A DNA stretch of 33,281 nt from Bacillota bacterium (GCA_012520795.1 JAAYNP010000051.1:1-33281); one strand, 5' to 3'; counted from the first letter of the stretch, positions 1 to 9,377 are shown. The notes: generated from the letters alone by a model not told the origin. Numbers and translations are program-made.

Positions 1-2
1 AG

Positions 3-200
3 GCTTCGGCTCAGCTTATTCAGCAGCTTAAGCAAGATGCGAAAGACGATTCTGATAAGAAGCGGATTCAGGAATTTAGTCGCTATGTAAAAAAATTGCC
101 TAAGAGGGCTTCAAAACGGCTATTATCCTTTCTAGGGCTCTATTCCAAAAGGATGATCAAAGTTGGCTTATCCTACAAAAAGTTGACACCGGCCGTTTGA
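3..200 (+). CDS. C-terminal fragment of an unrecognised basic protein
   Basis: An open frame runs in from the window edge and stops at TGA 198-200, giving 65 residues of a longer protein. The fragment is rich in Lys and Arg, with a predicted helical stretch around the sequence KKLPKRASKRLLSFLGLYSK. I do not recognise the family. A transposase tail is possible because the other window edge also ends in an insertion sequence, but no motif supports this. The gene is followed within 11 bases by the promoter of the pyrimidine operon, so it is probably not part of that operon. There is no clear terminator after it. Confidence 0.4.
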   Translation, partial: ASAQLIQQLKQDAKDDSDKKRIQEFSRYVKKLPKRASKRLLSFLGLYSKRMIKVGLSYKKLTPAV

Positions 201-210
201 TCAAACGCCC

Positions 211-239
211 TTGACTTCCGCCGATTTATGTGATACTTT
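211..239 (+). promoter_or_regulatory. promoter of the pyr operon (extended -10)
   Basis: TTGACT at 211-216 is followed after 17 bases by TACTTT at 234-239. A TG dinucleotide at 231-232 one base before the -10 hexamer makes an extended -10. It lies just upstream of the PyrR-binding hairpin, where the operon transcript must start. The assignment is by consensus only. Confidence 0.6.
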
Positions 240-261
240 ATATGTAACCAAATCAAATATG

Positions 262-377
262 ACCTTTAATCCAATCCCGTGAGGTTGGGAAGGACGTCTA
301 TGAGAGCAGGATAGCTGTATCTCTTCCGCTGTAGCCATCTTTAGGCTTCTACCAATCTGGGGTAGAAGCCTTTTTTT
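262..377 (+). promoter_or_regulatory. PyrR-binding site and transcription attenuator of the pyr operon
   Basis: Bases 263-293 match the conserved pyr leader element: CCTTTAATCC at the start, the loop core CCCGTGAGGTTG, and GGGAAGG at the end. This is the hairpin that PyrR binds in Bacillus-type pyr operons. It is followed by an intrinsic terminator with 11-bp arms at 343-353 and 361-371, a 7-base loop and a T run at 371-377. By the known mechanism, UMP-loaded PyrR stabilises the hairpin, prevents the antiterminator and ends transcription before pyrB. Only one attenuator is visible, whereas B. subtilis has three. Confidence 0.9.
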
Positions 378-415
378 GCCTCAAGCGTCTGGGGTCTTGA
401 ACTGGAGGGGATCAA

Positions 416-1315
416 TTGACTGCTTTGGTCAGTATCAAGCAGCTGAAAGAGCCGGATATCGAATGGCTGCTGCGGCGGGCCCAGCATTTCGTGGGCCATC
501 AACCGGATGGGCAGATGAGGGGGACGGTAGTCAATCTCTTTTTTGAACCAAGCACGCGAACAGCCCTGTCATTTCAAATGGCTGCCCAACGCCTTGGGCT
601 GACTGTATTGGATTTCGCAATCGAGAATTCCAGCACTTGCAAAGGCGAATCCTTGGTTGATACCCTGAAGACAGTAGACGCTCTCGGTGTCAATGCTGCC
701 GTTGTCCGCCATTCCCTGGACTGGCCGGAATTGATTGCCGGTGAAAAGCTGAAACTAAGCCTGGTGAACGCCGGCTCGGGGCATTACGAGCATCCAACTC
801 AAGCCCTGCTTGACGCACTAACGATTAAGCAGCACTTTGGGCGCTTCGCCGATCTCAAAGTTGCAATCGTCGGTGATGTCCTCCACAGCAGGGTTGCCAG
901 ATCAGACAAACTGCTGCTGGAGCAGTTGGGAGCCCAAGTTTCCTTTTCCGGGCCTGACCGTTTTTATCCCCATGACCTTAGTGATTGCCGCTGGGTGGAC
1001 TTTGACCAGGCACTGGCAGAGTCAGATGTCGTGATGGTGCTTAGAGTCCAGCACGAACGGCACCAGGGCTATTTCGACGTCTCCGATTACAACCGGCATT
1101 TTGGGCTCAACAGCATAAGGCTGATGCAGATGAAAGAAGATGCCATCATTCTCCACCCCGGCCCGGTTAACCGCAGCGTTGAGATCACCGATGACGTGCT
1201 CCAGGATCACCGCTGCAAGGTTTTACAGCAGGTAACCAACGGAGTAGCTGTGCGCATGGCGGTCATGGAATGGTGCTTTCAGGAGGAAAGACGTGAACAA
1301 CTGGTATCTGCATGA
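416..1315 (+). CDS. pyrB: aspartate carbamoyltransferase, catalytic subunit
   Basis: Condenses carbamoyl phosphate with L-aspartate to N-carbamoyl-L-aspartate, the committed step of pyrimidine synthesis. At 299 residues it has the usual length of the class without regulatory subunit. The carbamoyl-phosphate loop STRTALSF is at residues 46-53, the HPTQ motif at 126-129, and HPGPVNR begins at 247. The start is TTG at 416, seven bases after GGAGG at 404-408; no ATG is better placed. It is the first gene after the attenuator. Its last 23 bases overlap pyrC, which suggests translational coupling. No pyrI is seen in the window. Confidence 0.97.
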   Translation: MTALVSIKQLKEPDIEWLLRRAQHFVGHQPDGQMRGTVVNLFFEPSTRTALSFQMAAQRLGLTVLDFAIENSSTCKGESLVDTLKTVDALGVNAAVVRHSLDWPELIAGEKLKLSLVNAGSGHYEHPTQALLDALTIKQHFGRFADLKVAIVGDVLHSRVARSDKLLLEQLGAQVSFSGPDRFYPHDLSDCRWVDFDQALAESDVVMVLRVQHERHQGYFDVSDYNRHFGLNSIRLMQMKEDAIILHPGPVNRSVEITDDVLQDHRCKVLQQVTNGVAVRMAVMEWCFQEERREQLVSA

Positions 1316-2561
1316 CGGGCTGGTTTACCGCAATTATAAGCTTAGACAGGAAGATATATTGGTAATTAATGGGAAAATTGCTGCCTTTGGCGACAAAGCC
1401 AAGGCCGGCTTTCTGGAGCGCTCAGCTTCGATAACTGCTTTCAATGCTTCTGGATATGTGATCTGCCGCGGTTTTCTTGACCTGCATGTGCACTTGAGAG
1501 AACCGGGGTTTGCAGAAAAGGAGACAATTGCCACCGGAACAAAAGCCGCTGCAGCCGGAGGGTTTACTGCTGTTTGTGCCATGCCGAACACCAACCCCTC
1601 TTTGGATTCCCCAGACAAGCTTATTGATTTTAAGCCGCGGCTTAGAAAAGACGCCCGGGTAAAGGTAATTCCCATTGCCGCTATAACGAAAGGCCGGGCT
1701 GGAGCTGAATTGACCGATTTTGACGCGTTGATTGGCTCCGGTATTACCCTCTTTTCTGATGACGGTGACCCTGTTCCCACCAGCTTACTTAGGCAAGCCA
1801 TGGAAAAGCTGGCGAATTCAGGTGGGGTCCTGATTAACCACTTGGAAGAAAAAAGCCTGGTTAAGCCGGGCTTGTTTGCTGATGCGATTCCGCCTCAATC
1901 CGAGTATTTGATGCTGGAGCGGGATCTTGAAATGGCTGCAAAAACCGGATGCCGGTATCATGCGGCTCATTTGAGCTGTGCCGAATCAGTGGAGCTGATT
2001 GCCGCAGCCAAACGGAGTGGGCTTCCTGTGACGGCGGAGGTAACGCCGCATCACTTAACCTTGACCATAAACGATATAGGTGAACCACAGGGAGATTTCC
2101 AAATGAAACCGCCGCTGCGCACCGAAGCGGATCGGTCGGCTCTAATCGAGGGGCTGCGAAGGGGTGTCATTGATGCCGTTGCCACAGATCACGCACCCCA
2201 CGGCCGGGAAAAAGAACAGAGAATTGGCTTGGATTCACCTTTTGGTGTGACAGGGTTGGAAACAGCTTTTCCAGCCCTTTATTCAAACTTGGTCCTCACC
2301 GGTATGCTCGAACTGGAGCAGCTTTTGCAAGCTCTAACTTTTGGACCCGGCAGGGTTGTGAATCAAGATTGCGATCTTATTCCGGGAGGAGCAGCGGATC
2401 TGGTGGTTATTGACCTTGCCCGCCAAAAAACTGTGGAAAGGGGACATTTCTACAGCAAGGGGACAAACTCGCCCTTTGTTGGCAGGAGATTGCAGGGTTG
2501 GCCGGTACTGACACTAGTCGACGGGGAGGAACGCTTCAATGCCAATCGTGCTGAGCATTAG
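1293..2561 (+). CDS. pyrC: dihydroorotase
   Basis: Zinc amidohydrolase that cyclises N-carbamoyl-aspartate to dihydroorotate. The 422-residue protein is a class I dihydroorotase. The HVH metal motif followed by Arg (DLHVHLREPG) is at residues 63-72, further histidines lie at about 183 and 226, and the catalytic ATDHAPH begins at 297. The start is GTG 1293, six bases after AGGAGG at 1281-1286 and inside the end of pyrB. The TAG stop at 2559-2561 is followed by 29 more open codons in the same frame, up to TGA 2649-2651. That extension sits in the otherwise empty gap before pyrK and is probably remnant sequence rather than product. Confidence 0.97.
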   Translation: MNNWYLHDGLVYRNYKLRQEDILVINGKIAAFGDKAKAGFLERSASITAFNASGYVICRGFLDLHVHLREPGFAEKETIATGTKAAAAGGFTAVCAMPNTNPSLDSPDKLIDFKPRLRKDARVKVIPIAAITKGRAGAELTDFDALIGSGITLFSDDGDPVPTSLLRQAMEKLANSGGVLINHLEEKSLVKPGLFADAIPPQSEYLMLERDLEMAAKTGCRYHAAHLSCAESVELIAAAKRSGLPVTAEVTPHHLTLTINDIGEPQGDFQMKPPLRTEADRSALIEGLRRGVIDAVATDHAPHGREKEQRIGLDSPFGVTGLETAFPALYSNLVLTGMLELEQLLQALTFGPGRVVNQDCDLIPGGAADLVVIDLARQKTVERGHFYSKGTNSPFVGRRLQGWPVLTLVDGEERFNANRAEH

Positions 2562-2653
2562 GAGGCCTGCCAGAATACTGCCGTGGCTTACCTTAAGGTT
2601 GTCGAGGATCAGCCGCTCCGATTGGAACCACTGTCGTTTCGGGAGGCATGACA

Positions 2654-3415
2654 ATGCTGCTTACAGTCACTGACACAGCCCGGATTGCTCATGGTATCTG
2701 GCAGCTGACATTAACCGGCACATTTCCATATGATACTGTGCAGCCGGGGCAGTTCTTAATGATCCGGATTGGTGCCGGTTTGGAACATGTCTTACGGCGC
2801 CCGGTAAGTATTGCCGCAGTTACTGAAGACAGCCTGGCCATTGTATTCCGGGTGGTGGGCAAGGGGACACAATGGTTGAGCGAGCGGAAAGCCGGTGATG
2901 GGCTGGACGTGCTGGGCCCTTTGGGGACAGGCTTTCCCCTGCCGCCTGCAAAAGCGAGAGTATTGATTGTAGGCGGTGGCATTGGCGCTCCGCCGCTGTA
3001 TTTCCTTGCAGAGAGAGTGCAGCCCTTATCCGATAGACTGGATGTGGCGCTTGGTTTTCAGACGCAGGCCGACTCTTTTTGGGTTGATCGATTTGCTGTT
3101 CTCGGCAATCTGAAATTGGCCACCGATGATGGCTCCTTGGGATTGAAGGGGACAGTGATCGATGCCGTTGAGTCGCTGGCAGCCGATGGCCTTAAGTGGG
3201 ATTATGTGTATGCATGCGGGCCAATCCCGATGTTAAAGGTAGTCAAGCAGTGTTTTGCCAGTCAAGAAGTGCAGGGGTATGTATCCCTGGAAGAGCGGAT
3301 GGCCTGCGGAGTGGGTGCCTGTTACGGCTGTGTTTGCCAAACCGGCGGCGGTTCGGGAACAAGGCGGGTTTGTGCCGATGGCCCGGTTTTTGACTGGAAC
3401 GGGGTGGTGTTATGA
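2654..3415 (+). CDS. pyrK: dihydroorotate dehydrogenase B, electron-transfer subunit
   Basis: Flavin and iron-sulphur subunit that passes electrons from PyrD to NAD+. It belongs to the ferredoxin-reductase family. The FAD motif RRPVSI is at residues 48-53 and the Gly-rich nucleotide-binding segment [12 protein letters not shown] at about 103-114. A C-terminal [2Fe-2S] site is formed by Cys218, 223, 226 and 240, with an additional Cys228. An ATG at 2648 is also in frame but lies only one base from the GGGAGG at 2641-2646. ATG 2654 is seven bases from it and gives 253 residues, so I prefer it. The last four bases overlap pyrD. Confidence 0.95.
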   Translation: MLLTVTDTARIAHGIWQLTLTGTFPYDTVQPGQFLMIRIGAGLEHVLRRPVSIAAVTEDSLAIVFRVVGKGTQWLSERKAGDGLDVLGPLGTGFPLPPAKARVLIVGGGIGAPPLYFLAERVQPLSDRLDVALGFQTQADSFWVDRFAVLGNLKLATDDGSLGLKGTVIDAVESLAADGLKWDYVYACGPIPMLKVVKQCFASQEVQGYVSLEERMACGVGACYGCVCQTGGGSGTRRVCADGPVFDWNGVVL

Positions 3416-4326
3416 GTGTTCCCGACCTGAGCGTTGAAATCGCCGGCCTGCACTTGAGGAACCCGGTGATGCCGGCATCCGGCTGCTTTGGTTTCGGGCG
3501 TGAATATGCCCGGTTCTATCCGCTCAACCAATTGGGGGCAGTTGTCACCAAGGCTGTAACGCTTGAACCGAGGCTGGGCAACCCGACTCCCCGGGTGGCT
3601 GAGGCCGGCGGGGGGATGCTGAATGCCATTGGGCTTGCCAACCCGGGGGTCAGGCATGTGGCAGCGGTTGAGCTGCCGTGGCTGGCCAAGCAGGGTGTTC
3701 CGGTGATTGTGAACGCAGCGGGGCAGACCAAGGATGAATATGTGGAGGTAGTGCGGATTATCTCCGCTTCCGGTTTGGCGAACGCCGTTGAGCTCAATGT
3801 TTCCTGCCCGAATGTGAAAGCCGGCGGGATCAGTTTCGGCGTCAGCCCACAGGTTTTGGAGGATCTGGTCTGTTCGGTGCGAAAGGTGTGCTCCTTGCCG
3901 CTTTTTGTCAAGCTTTCCCCAAATGTCACCGATATCCGGCAGATTGCCCTGGCGGCCCAGGCAGGGGGCGCGGACGGGTTGACATTGATCAATACCTTGA
4001 TTGGCATGCAGATTGATATCCGGCGGCGGCGCCCCGTTTTGGCCAACAAGACTGGAGGGCTCTCAGGCCCTGCGGTAAAACCGGTGGCAGTGCGGATGGT
4101 GTATGAGGTGACGCAGGTAGTGGGTATCCCGGTTATTGGCATGGGCGGGATTTATTCCGGTGAAGATGCCGTTGAGTTTATCATGGCAGGGGCTAGTGCC
4201 GTGATGGTTGGCACTGCAAATTTCACAGACCCCTTTGCCTGCCCCAGGATCATTGCTGAAATCGCTCAGTTTATGCAGGAGCATGGCATAGGGAGTTTGG
4301 CTGAAATCCGGGGGTGTATAGCTTGA
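3412..4326 (+). CDS. pyrD: dihydroorotate dehydrogenase B, catalytic subunit
   Basis: FMN enzyme that oxidises dihydroorotate to orotate. It is class 1B and works as a heterotetramer with PyrK, encoded directly upstream. The 304 residues form a TIM barrel. The signature [11 protein letters not shown] at about 129-139 carries the catalytic Cys132, and Lys47 in the TKAVT segment is the usual flavin contact. The C-terminal phosphate-binding segment includes [11 protein letters not shown]. The ATG overlaps the pyrK stop (ATGA at 3412-3415), so the two subunits are probably made in equal amounts. The stop overlaps the pyrF start. Confidence 0.97.
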   Translation: MSVPDLSVEIAGLHLRNPVMPASGCFGFGREYARFYPLNQLGAVVTKAVTLEPRLGNPTPRVAEAGGGMLNAIGLANPGVRHVAAVELPWLAKQGVPVIVNAAGQTKDEYVEVVRIISASGLANAVELNVSCPNVKAGGISFGVSPQVLEDLVCSVRKVCSLPLFVKLSPNVTDIRQIALAAQAGGADGLTLINTLIGMQIDIRRRRPVLANKTGGLSGPAVKPVAVRMVYEVTQVVGIPVIGMGGIYSGEDAVEFIMAGASAVMVGTANFTDPFACPRIIAEIAQFMQEHGIGSLAEIRGCIA

Positions 4327-5018
4327 AAACTGAAGAAAGAATTATTGTGGCATTGGATTTCCCGGCAAAAGACGAGGTTTTCCAGCTGTTGGACAGGGTT
4401 CCGGGACTGGCTTATGTCAAAGTGGGGATGGAGCTTTTTTACAGCGAGGGGCCGAACCTTGTTTCTATGCTCAAGGATCGGGGATTAAAGGTTTTTGTGG
4501 ACCTGAAGATTCATGACATCCCCAGTACTGCCTACAAAACGATCAAGGTTCTTGGCAGGTTGGGATGTGATATGGTAGATGTACACTGTGCCGGCGGCCT
4601 GGAAATGATGCTTAAGGCGCGGGATGCCTTGATTGGTGATACGAAGCTGATCGGAGTAACCCAGTTGACTTCCATTGATCAGCAGTTAATGAACAACCAA
4701 CTGTGGATTCGCGGTTCCCTGGAGGATTGTGTCCTGCATTATGCAGCCTTGGCCAAAGAGGCTCGTCTCCACGGGGTCGTCTGTTCCCCACGGGAAGCAG
4801 CGATGATCAAAAAACATCTGGGTAAAGGTTTCCTGGCGGTCACCCCCGGAGTGCGGCCGCCGGGCAGTACGGCTGGAGATCAGAGGCGGATGATGACACC
4901 GGGGGAAGCAATCAAGGCGGGTAGCGACTATTTGGTGATCGGCCGCCCAATAACAGCAAGCCCTGATCCAAAACTTGCGTTCGCACAAATCCTGGCGGAA
5001 ATCGAGGTGGTAGCATGA
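4323..5018 (+). CDS. pyrF: orotidine 5'-phosphate decarboxylase
   Basis: Decarboxylates OMP to UMP, the last step of the pathway. The family signature VDLKIHDIP is at residues 59-67, with catalytic Asp60, Lys62 and Asp65. The C-terminal phosphate loop (TPGVRPPG and LVIGRPIT) is present. I start it at TTG 4323, which overlaps the pyrD stop as TTGA and is eight bases from GGGGG at 4310-4314. This gives 231 residues beginning with a short segment before IIVALDFP, as in relatives. GTG 4314 would add three residues but lies within the GGGGG and so lacks a usable ribosome binding site. The stop overlaps pyrE. Confidence 0.95.
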   Translation: MKTEERIIVALDFPAKDEVFQLLDRVPGLAYVKVGMELFYSEGPNLVSMLKDRGLKVFVDLKIHDIPSTAYKTIKVLGRLGCDMVDVHCAGGLEMMLKARDALIGDTKLIGVTQLTSIDQQLMNNQLWIRGSLEDCVLHYAALAKEARLHGVVCSPREAAMIKKHLGKGFLAVTPGVRPPGSTAGDQRRMMTPGEAIKAGSDYLVIGRPITASPDPKLAFAQILAEIEVVA

Positions 5019-5587
5019 CTGGGCAAGAACTGCTGGCCAAGTTCCGAGAGCTTGGGGCTCTAAAAACAGGCCATTTTCAACTCACATCCGGGCTGCACTC
5101 GGGCCAGTACATGCAGTGTGCCGCAATTTTTGAGTATCCCAAAGCTGCCTCGGAAATCATAAAGCTCTTAATTCCGAAGCTGCCGCAGGACATTGATACG
5201 GTAATCGCCCCGGCAATAGGGGGCATAAATCTAGGCTATGAGGTGGCCCGGGCGCTGCAGTGCCGTTTTGTGTTCACCGAGCGAGAACAGGGGAAAATGG
5301 CTTTGCGCCGCGGTTTTACCCTGACTGCGGGCGAGAAAGTGTTGGTTGTGGAAGATGTGGTCACAACCGGCGGTTCAGTCAGAGAAGTGATTGAGATTGC
5401 CCGCTGCCACGGCTGTCTTGTCCAGGTAGTGGCCTGCCTTGTGGACCGCAGCCAGGGCAAGGTGGATTTCCCGGCCCCGTTTATTCCACTGATGCGGATG
5501 GAGATTGAAACTTTCCAGCCGGATCAGTGTCCTTTGTGCGCAGCCAATCTGCCGATAACGAAACCGGGGAGCAGAACTGTCAAGTAA
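5015..5587 (+). CDS. pyrE: orotate phosphoribosyltransferase
   Basis: Transfers ribose 5-phosphate from PRPP to orotate, giving OMP for PyrF. The 190-residue protein carries the PRPP-binding motif VLVVEDVVTTGGSV at residues 109-122, with Glu113 and Asp114. The N-terminal segment LTSGLHSGQYM contacts orotate. A CPLC pair close to the C-terminus is seen in many related clostridial-type PyrE proteins; its role is unknown to me. The ATG overlaps the pyrF stop (ATGA at 5015-5018). It is the last gene of the operon, with a terminator directly after it. Confidence 0.96.
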   Translation: MTGQELLAKFRELGALKTGHFQLTSGLHSGQYMQCAAIFEYPKAASEIIKLLIPKLPQDIDTVIAPAIGGINLGYEVARALQCRFVFTEREQGKMALRRGFTLTAGEKVLVVEDVVTTGGSVREVIEIARCHGCLVQVVACLVDRSQGKVDFPAPFIPLMRMEIETFQPDQCPLCAANLPITKPGSRTVK

Positions 5588-5588
5588 C

Positions 5589-5609
5589 AGCGGCTGACAG
5601 CCGCTTTTT
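5589..5609 (+). terminator. terminator of the pyr operon
   Basis: AGCGGCT at 5589-5595 pairs with AGCCGCT at 5599-5605 around a GAC loop, followed by a run of five T. It starts two bases after the pyrE stop. Confidence 0.85.
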
Positions 5610-5811
5610 ACTTTCGCTTCGATCCTCAGTACTTACCTCCAGTTTGATCATATCCGCGAATAGATTCCCAGCGAACGCAGGAAGTTCTTGCATTACCTGG
5701 AAATCAGTCTTTAGGCTGAAACCATATCTAGCTTCAGGCTGTTGTTGGCAGCCGGTGTTCAGGTATACTCAATGTAGGAGAACCTTTTCGTATCGAACGG
5801 AGGTAGGAACG
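5610..5811. other. intergenic region upstream of the first ABC exporter pair
   Basis: About 200 bases between the pyr terminator and the first exporter gene. The frame of the exporter stays open through most of it, but there is no ribosome binding site before 5799. A possible promoter is TTGTTG at 5742-5747, a 16-base spacer, and TATACT at 5764-5769; the -35 match is weak. I see no RNA gene and no credible small gene here. Confidence 0.5.
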
Positions 5812-7605
5812 ATGCAGATCGAAGCCCGCAAATATGGTCTTCTTGATTTGATCAAAATCCCAATTCAAGCGGCTCCCGCGGCCGCTATCCTTGTAGGCCT
5901 GCATTCGATTTTGGCCGGAATCATTCCCACCATTCATGTATTGGTCACTGCAGACTTTATTGATACCGCGATTGGTATCCTGCAGGGGAGCCTTGCCCGA
6001 AGTGAAATATACAGCTCATTGTTCGCAGTAGTCGTTTTGATTGCCTACAGCTGGGTGGCCGCCGCTTTGGCAAACCTAATCAATGTAAAGTTTGATCTGG
6101 GATTACAGAGGCATTATCACACAGCAGTAATGGAGAAACGGGCGCGGCTTCATTACCGCCATATTGAAAACCCTGAAACCTGGGACTTGATCTCGCGGGT
6201 GACAAGCCGGCCCGAAGCGCAGCTGACCGGCGGCTATCGCCTCCTAATCTCTGCGGCGGCAGAGATCTTGAGGATCATGGGAGTCCTTGGGATCTTAATC
6301 TCACAGGTATGGTGGGCCGCTCTGGCAATTCTGTCGTTTTCAGTCCCATTGTTTGCCCTGGCGGTAAAAAGCGGTAAAGCCAGCTATGAGGCGAGCAAGG
6401 AAACGGCGAAATACAAGCGCAAGAGCTATTATCTTGCCGATGTTTTAACCAGCAGGGAAACTGTGGATGAACGAACCCTTTTCGGCTACAGCGATCAAAT
6501 AAACGAGCTGTGGCACGAGCGGTATGAGACAGCCCGCAGAATTGAACATCAAGTCATAAAGAAATGGTTTGTACGGTCGAAGGCAAGCGGAGTAATAACT
6601 GCTTTGATATCGGTCTTGATTGTGGTGGTGCTGCTTAACCCAGTTTTAACCGGAGCTTTGTCGGTTGGCTTGTTTATCTCCTTGGTAGGAGCAACATTCA
6701 ACCTTGTGCAAATGATGTCCTGGCAGCTAACGTCATATGCTGATCAACTGGCAAAACACCGCGAATATCTCAGGGATCTCACGGAGTTTGCCATGCTGGA
6801 AGAGGCTGACTCTGCCCAGATGGTGCCTGCTGAAAGCGTGCCCCAGTTTAGATCCTTGGAATTTTTCAATGTAAGTTTCAAATACCCGGGAACAGACAAA
6901 TATGTACTGAAGAACCTGTCTTTCAGAATGGAAGCCGGTAAGCACTATGCCTTTGCCGGGGTTAATGGTTCAGGCAAAACCACGATTACAAAGCTAATTG
7001 CCGGGCTTTACGACAATTACACCGGTGAGATACTGCTAAACGGCAAAAGCATCCGGGAGTGGCACCCGTCCGAACTGAAAGCGATGCTGAGCATTGTCTA
7101 TCAGGATTTTGCCAAATACTACATCACAGTGAGAGATAATATTGCCCTCGGGGATGTAAATGCAATATACAGCCGCGAAGATTGGCAGATCAACCGTGCT
7201 ATAAGCCAGACAGGCTTGAGCGCAGCAGTGGAAAAACTGCCCCAGGGCATTCAGACTCCCCTTGGCAAGATCAAGCCTGATGGGTACGACATATCCGGCG
7301 GCGAGTGGCAGCGGATTGCCATGGCGCGGGCGATTGTCAATCCAGCACCCTTAAGGATTTTGGATGAGCCTACGGCTGCCCTTGATCCAATCAGTGAGAG
7401 TGAATTATACCAGGAATTTGAACGGATCAGCCGCGGCAAAACAACCATTTTTATCAGCCACCGGCTTGGCTCAACCAAACTGGCTGATGAAATATTTGTC
7501 ATCGGCGACGGCAGGGTTTTGGAACATGGGACTCATCAGGAGTTGATGGCGTTGGACGGAGTATATGCCGAGATGTATGAAAGCCAAAGGAGTTGGTACA
7601 ATTGA
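5812..7605 (+). CDS. ABC exporter half-transporter, first pair, subunit A
   Basis: Membrane ATPase of the exporter type, with the transmembrane domain fused to the ATPase domain (597 residues). Six hydrophobic segments fall in about residues 20-310. In the ATPase domain Walker A GVNGSGKTT is at 383-391, the Q-loop Gln at 431, the signature ISGGEWQ at 494-500, Walker B ends in Asp518-Glu519, and the H-loop His is 550. All catalytic residues are intact. The start is ATG 5812, eight bases after GGAGG at 5799-5803. It overlaps the next gene as TTGA, so the two probably form a heterodimer. The C-terminal YAEMYESQRSWYN tail recurs in all four exporters here. The substrate is unknown; no lantibiotic or peptidase domain is present. 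Confidence 0.9.
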   Translation: MQIEARKYGLLDLIKIPIQAAPAAAILVGLHSILAGIIPTIHVLVTADFIDTAIGILQGSLARSEIYSSLFAVVVLIAYSWVAAALANLINVKFDLGLQRHYHTAVMEKRARLHYRHIENPETWDLISRVTSRPEAQLTGGYRLLISAAAEILRIMGVLGILISQVWWAALAILSFSVPLFALAVKSGKASYEASKETAKYKRKSYYLADVLTSRETVDERTLFGYSDQINELWHERYETARRIEHQVIKKWFVRSKASGVITALISVLIVVVLLNPVLTGALSVGLFISLVGATFNLVQMMSWQLTSYADQLAKHREYLRDLTEFAMLEEADSAQMVPAESVPQFRSLEFFNVSFKYPGTDKYVLKNLSFRMEAGKHYAFAGVNGSGKTTITKLIAGLYDNYTGEILLNGKSIREWHPSELKAMLSIVYQDFAKYYITVRDNIALGDVNAIYSREDWQINRAISQTGLSAAVEKLPQGIQTPLGKIKPDGYDISGGEWQRIAMARAIVNPAPLRILDEPTAALDPISESELYQEFERISRGKTTIFISHRLGSTKLADEIFVIGDGRVLEHGTHQELMALDGVYAEMYESQRSWYN

Positions 7606-9377
7606 AAAACCAGATCTCGCTGCATAAAATCGTCTGGCGGATCCTCAAGATGGTGATGGCAGCCTGCCCCTTGTATTTTTCGGCTGTATGCCTGATCGGA
7701 GTCATCCACGGCTTGTCCTGGGGATTGAATACTTATGCAATGCAGTTCTTTTTTGACTCTGTGGCTTCGGCTGTAACCGGCCAAGGCAGGCTTACTGTGG
7801 TCTATTGGGGTTTGGCTGCATTGGGTGCTGTGAGTATCGGCAGCCAGGTGCTCAATGGCATGCACAACTTTATGACCAACACTTTGTATAATCTGGTGCC
7901 GGGGCACCTGGGCAAACATATCCACCGTAAAGCGGCGCGGATTGAGCCGGTTTGCTATGAAACACCGGAACTGCTGGATGATATCAACAAGGCGCAAAAA
8001 GGTGCCGGCAACAGCCTGGGTTTGCTGATAGTTGTCGTTGTCTTGTTTACATTCTATCTTCCGTACTTCGGCTTCATGGCCTGGTACCTGTACCGCTTGA
8101 AGCCGATCTTGATTGTATCACTGGTGTTCATCTTTATCCCTGTGTTCATAACACAGTTAATCAGGGGAGCGGTTCATGCCCGCCTGGAAGATGAGTCGGC
8201 GCCGCTTCGCCGTGAAGTTGACTATTATGAAAAATGCATATGTGATCGGGAATACTTCAAAGAAACCAGGCTGCTGGGAGCCTATGGCTTTTTCAAACAG
8301 CTGTATTTGACCGCATTAAACGCAATGCAGGAAAAGAAGTGGTCGGTGGAGTTGAAAACCCATTTAATGGAGATAGGCATGAAAATGCTGACGCTGCTGG
8401 GATACTTCGGCGTACTGTACCTGCTGTTTACGGCCTTAATGAACGGAGAGATCAGTATCGGCAGCTTTGCCGCTGTATTTGGTTCCATTGAGCTTATGTT
8501 CAGCATCATGGATGAGATTGTCAGCCACCACATTGGTGGGATGACCAAGGATTTGGGAACTGTCCGGAACTTTATGCGGTTTTTGGATCTTCCTGAGCGT
8601 ACAGGCGAACTGGAACGGGTTTCATTTGAGGGCGGGATGAGATTCCACGATGTGAGTTTTTCCTACCCAGGCAGTGAAACCAAGGCTCTGGATCATGTGA
8701 ATCTCACCATCAAGCCTGGAGAAACGATCGCCATTGTTGGCCAGAATGGGGCAGGCAAATCGACTTTGGTCAAGCTGCTGGTCGGATTGTACCTTCCAAC
8801 AGAAGGGGTTGTTGAAATAGGAGGGGCCGACAGCAGGAAAATCAGCCCTGAATCAATTTACAAAGGGACTACCGGTGTTTTCCAGAAGTATCAGCGCTAT
8901 AAACTTACCCTCCAGGAAAACGTCTGGATTAGTGATCTTGAAGCCCAGGATCAAACCCATCTGGAGACAGCAGTGAAAAAGGCCGATCTTGAGCTGGATC
9001 AGGAAACATTCCCGCAGGGGTATGACACTATGCTGTCCCGGGAGTTTGACGGAGTGGATCTTTCCGGCGGGCAGTGGCAGCGGGTGGCTTTGGCCAGAGG
9101 TTTCTACCGGAGGCATGATCTGATTGTCCTTGACGAGCCGACGGCGGCGATCGATCCCCTGGAGGAAACCAGGATCTATCAGAAATTTGCCGAGCTTTCC
9201 AGAGATAAGACAGCGATAATCGTTACCCACCGGCTTGGATCAGCAAAAATTGCCGACCGGATTGTCGTAATGGATCAAGGCAGAATTGTGGCCGTCGGCA
9301 CTCACGAACAGCTGATGCGGGAACGAGGGAAGTACGCCGAGATGTATCAAGCCCAAGCCCAGTGGTATGCGGGGTAA
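7602..9377 (+). CDS. ABC exporter half-transporter, first pair, subunit B
   Basis: Partner of the preceding gene: 591 residues, six membrane segments in about 20-310, then an ATPase domain. Walker A GQNGAGKST is at 380-388, Q-loop Gln428, signature LSGGQWQ at 487-493, Walker B Asp511-Glu512, and the switch His543. The D-loop reads DEPTAAIDP. The start is TTG 7602, nine bases after AAGGAG at 7587-7592, and it overlaps the upstream TGA. TTG 7593 is in frame but too close to that site. Both nucleotide-binding sites look competent. No terminator is evident after the gene. The substrate cannot be told from sequence. Confidence 0.9.
   Translation: MKNQISLHKIVWRILKMVMAACPLYFSAVCLIGVIHGLSWGLNTYAMQFFFDSVASAVTGQGRLTVVYWGLAALGAVSIGSQVLNGMHNFMTNTLYNLVPGHLGKHIHRKAARIEPVCYETPELLDDINKAQKGAGNSLGLLIVVVVLFTFYLPYFGFMAWYLYRLKPILIVSLVFIFIPVFITQLIRGAVHARLEDESAPLRREVDYYEKCICDREYFKETRLLGAYGFFKQLYLTALNAMQEKKWSVELKTHLMEIGMKMLTLLGYFGVLYLLFTALMNGEISIGSFAAVFGSIELMFSIMDEIVSHHIGGMTKDLGTVRNFMRFLDLPERTGELERVSFEGGMRFHDVSFSYPGSETKALDHVNLTIKPGETIAIVGQNGAGKSTLVKLLVGLYLPTEGVVEIGGADSRKISPESIYKGTTGVFQKYQRYKLTLQENVWISDLEAQDQTHLETAVKKADLELDQETFPQGYDTMLSREFDGVDLSGGQWQRVALARGFYRRHDLIVLDEPTAAIDPLEETRIYQKFAELSRDKTAIIVTHRLGSAKIADRIVVMDQGRIVAVGTHEQLMRERGKYAEMYQAQAQWYAG

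Noticed and set aside
5527-5811. N-terminal extension of the first exporter into pyrE
   Set aside because: The frame is open, but it crosses the pyr terminator, gives non-conserved sequence, and the GGAGG at 5799-5803 fixes the start at 5812.
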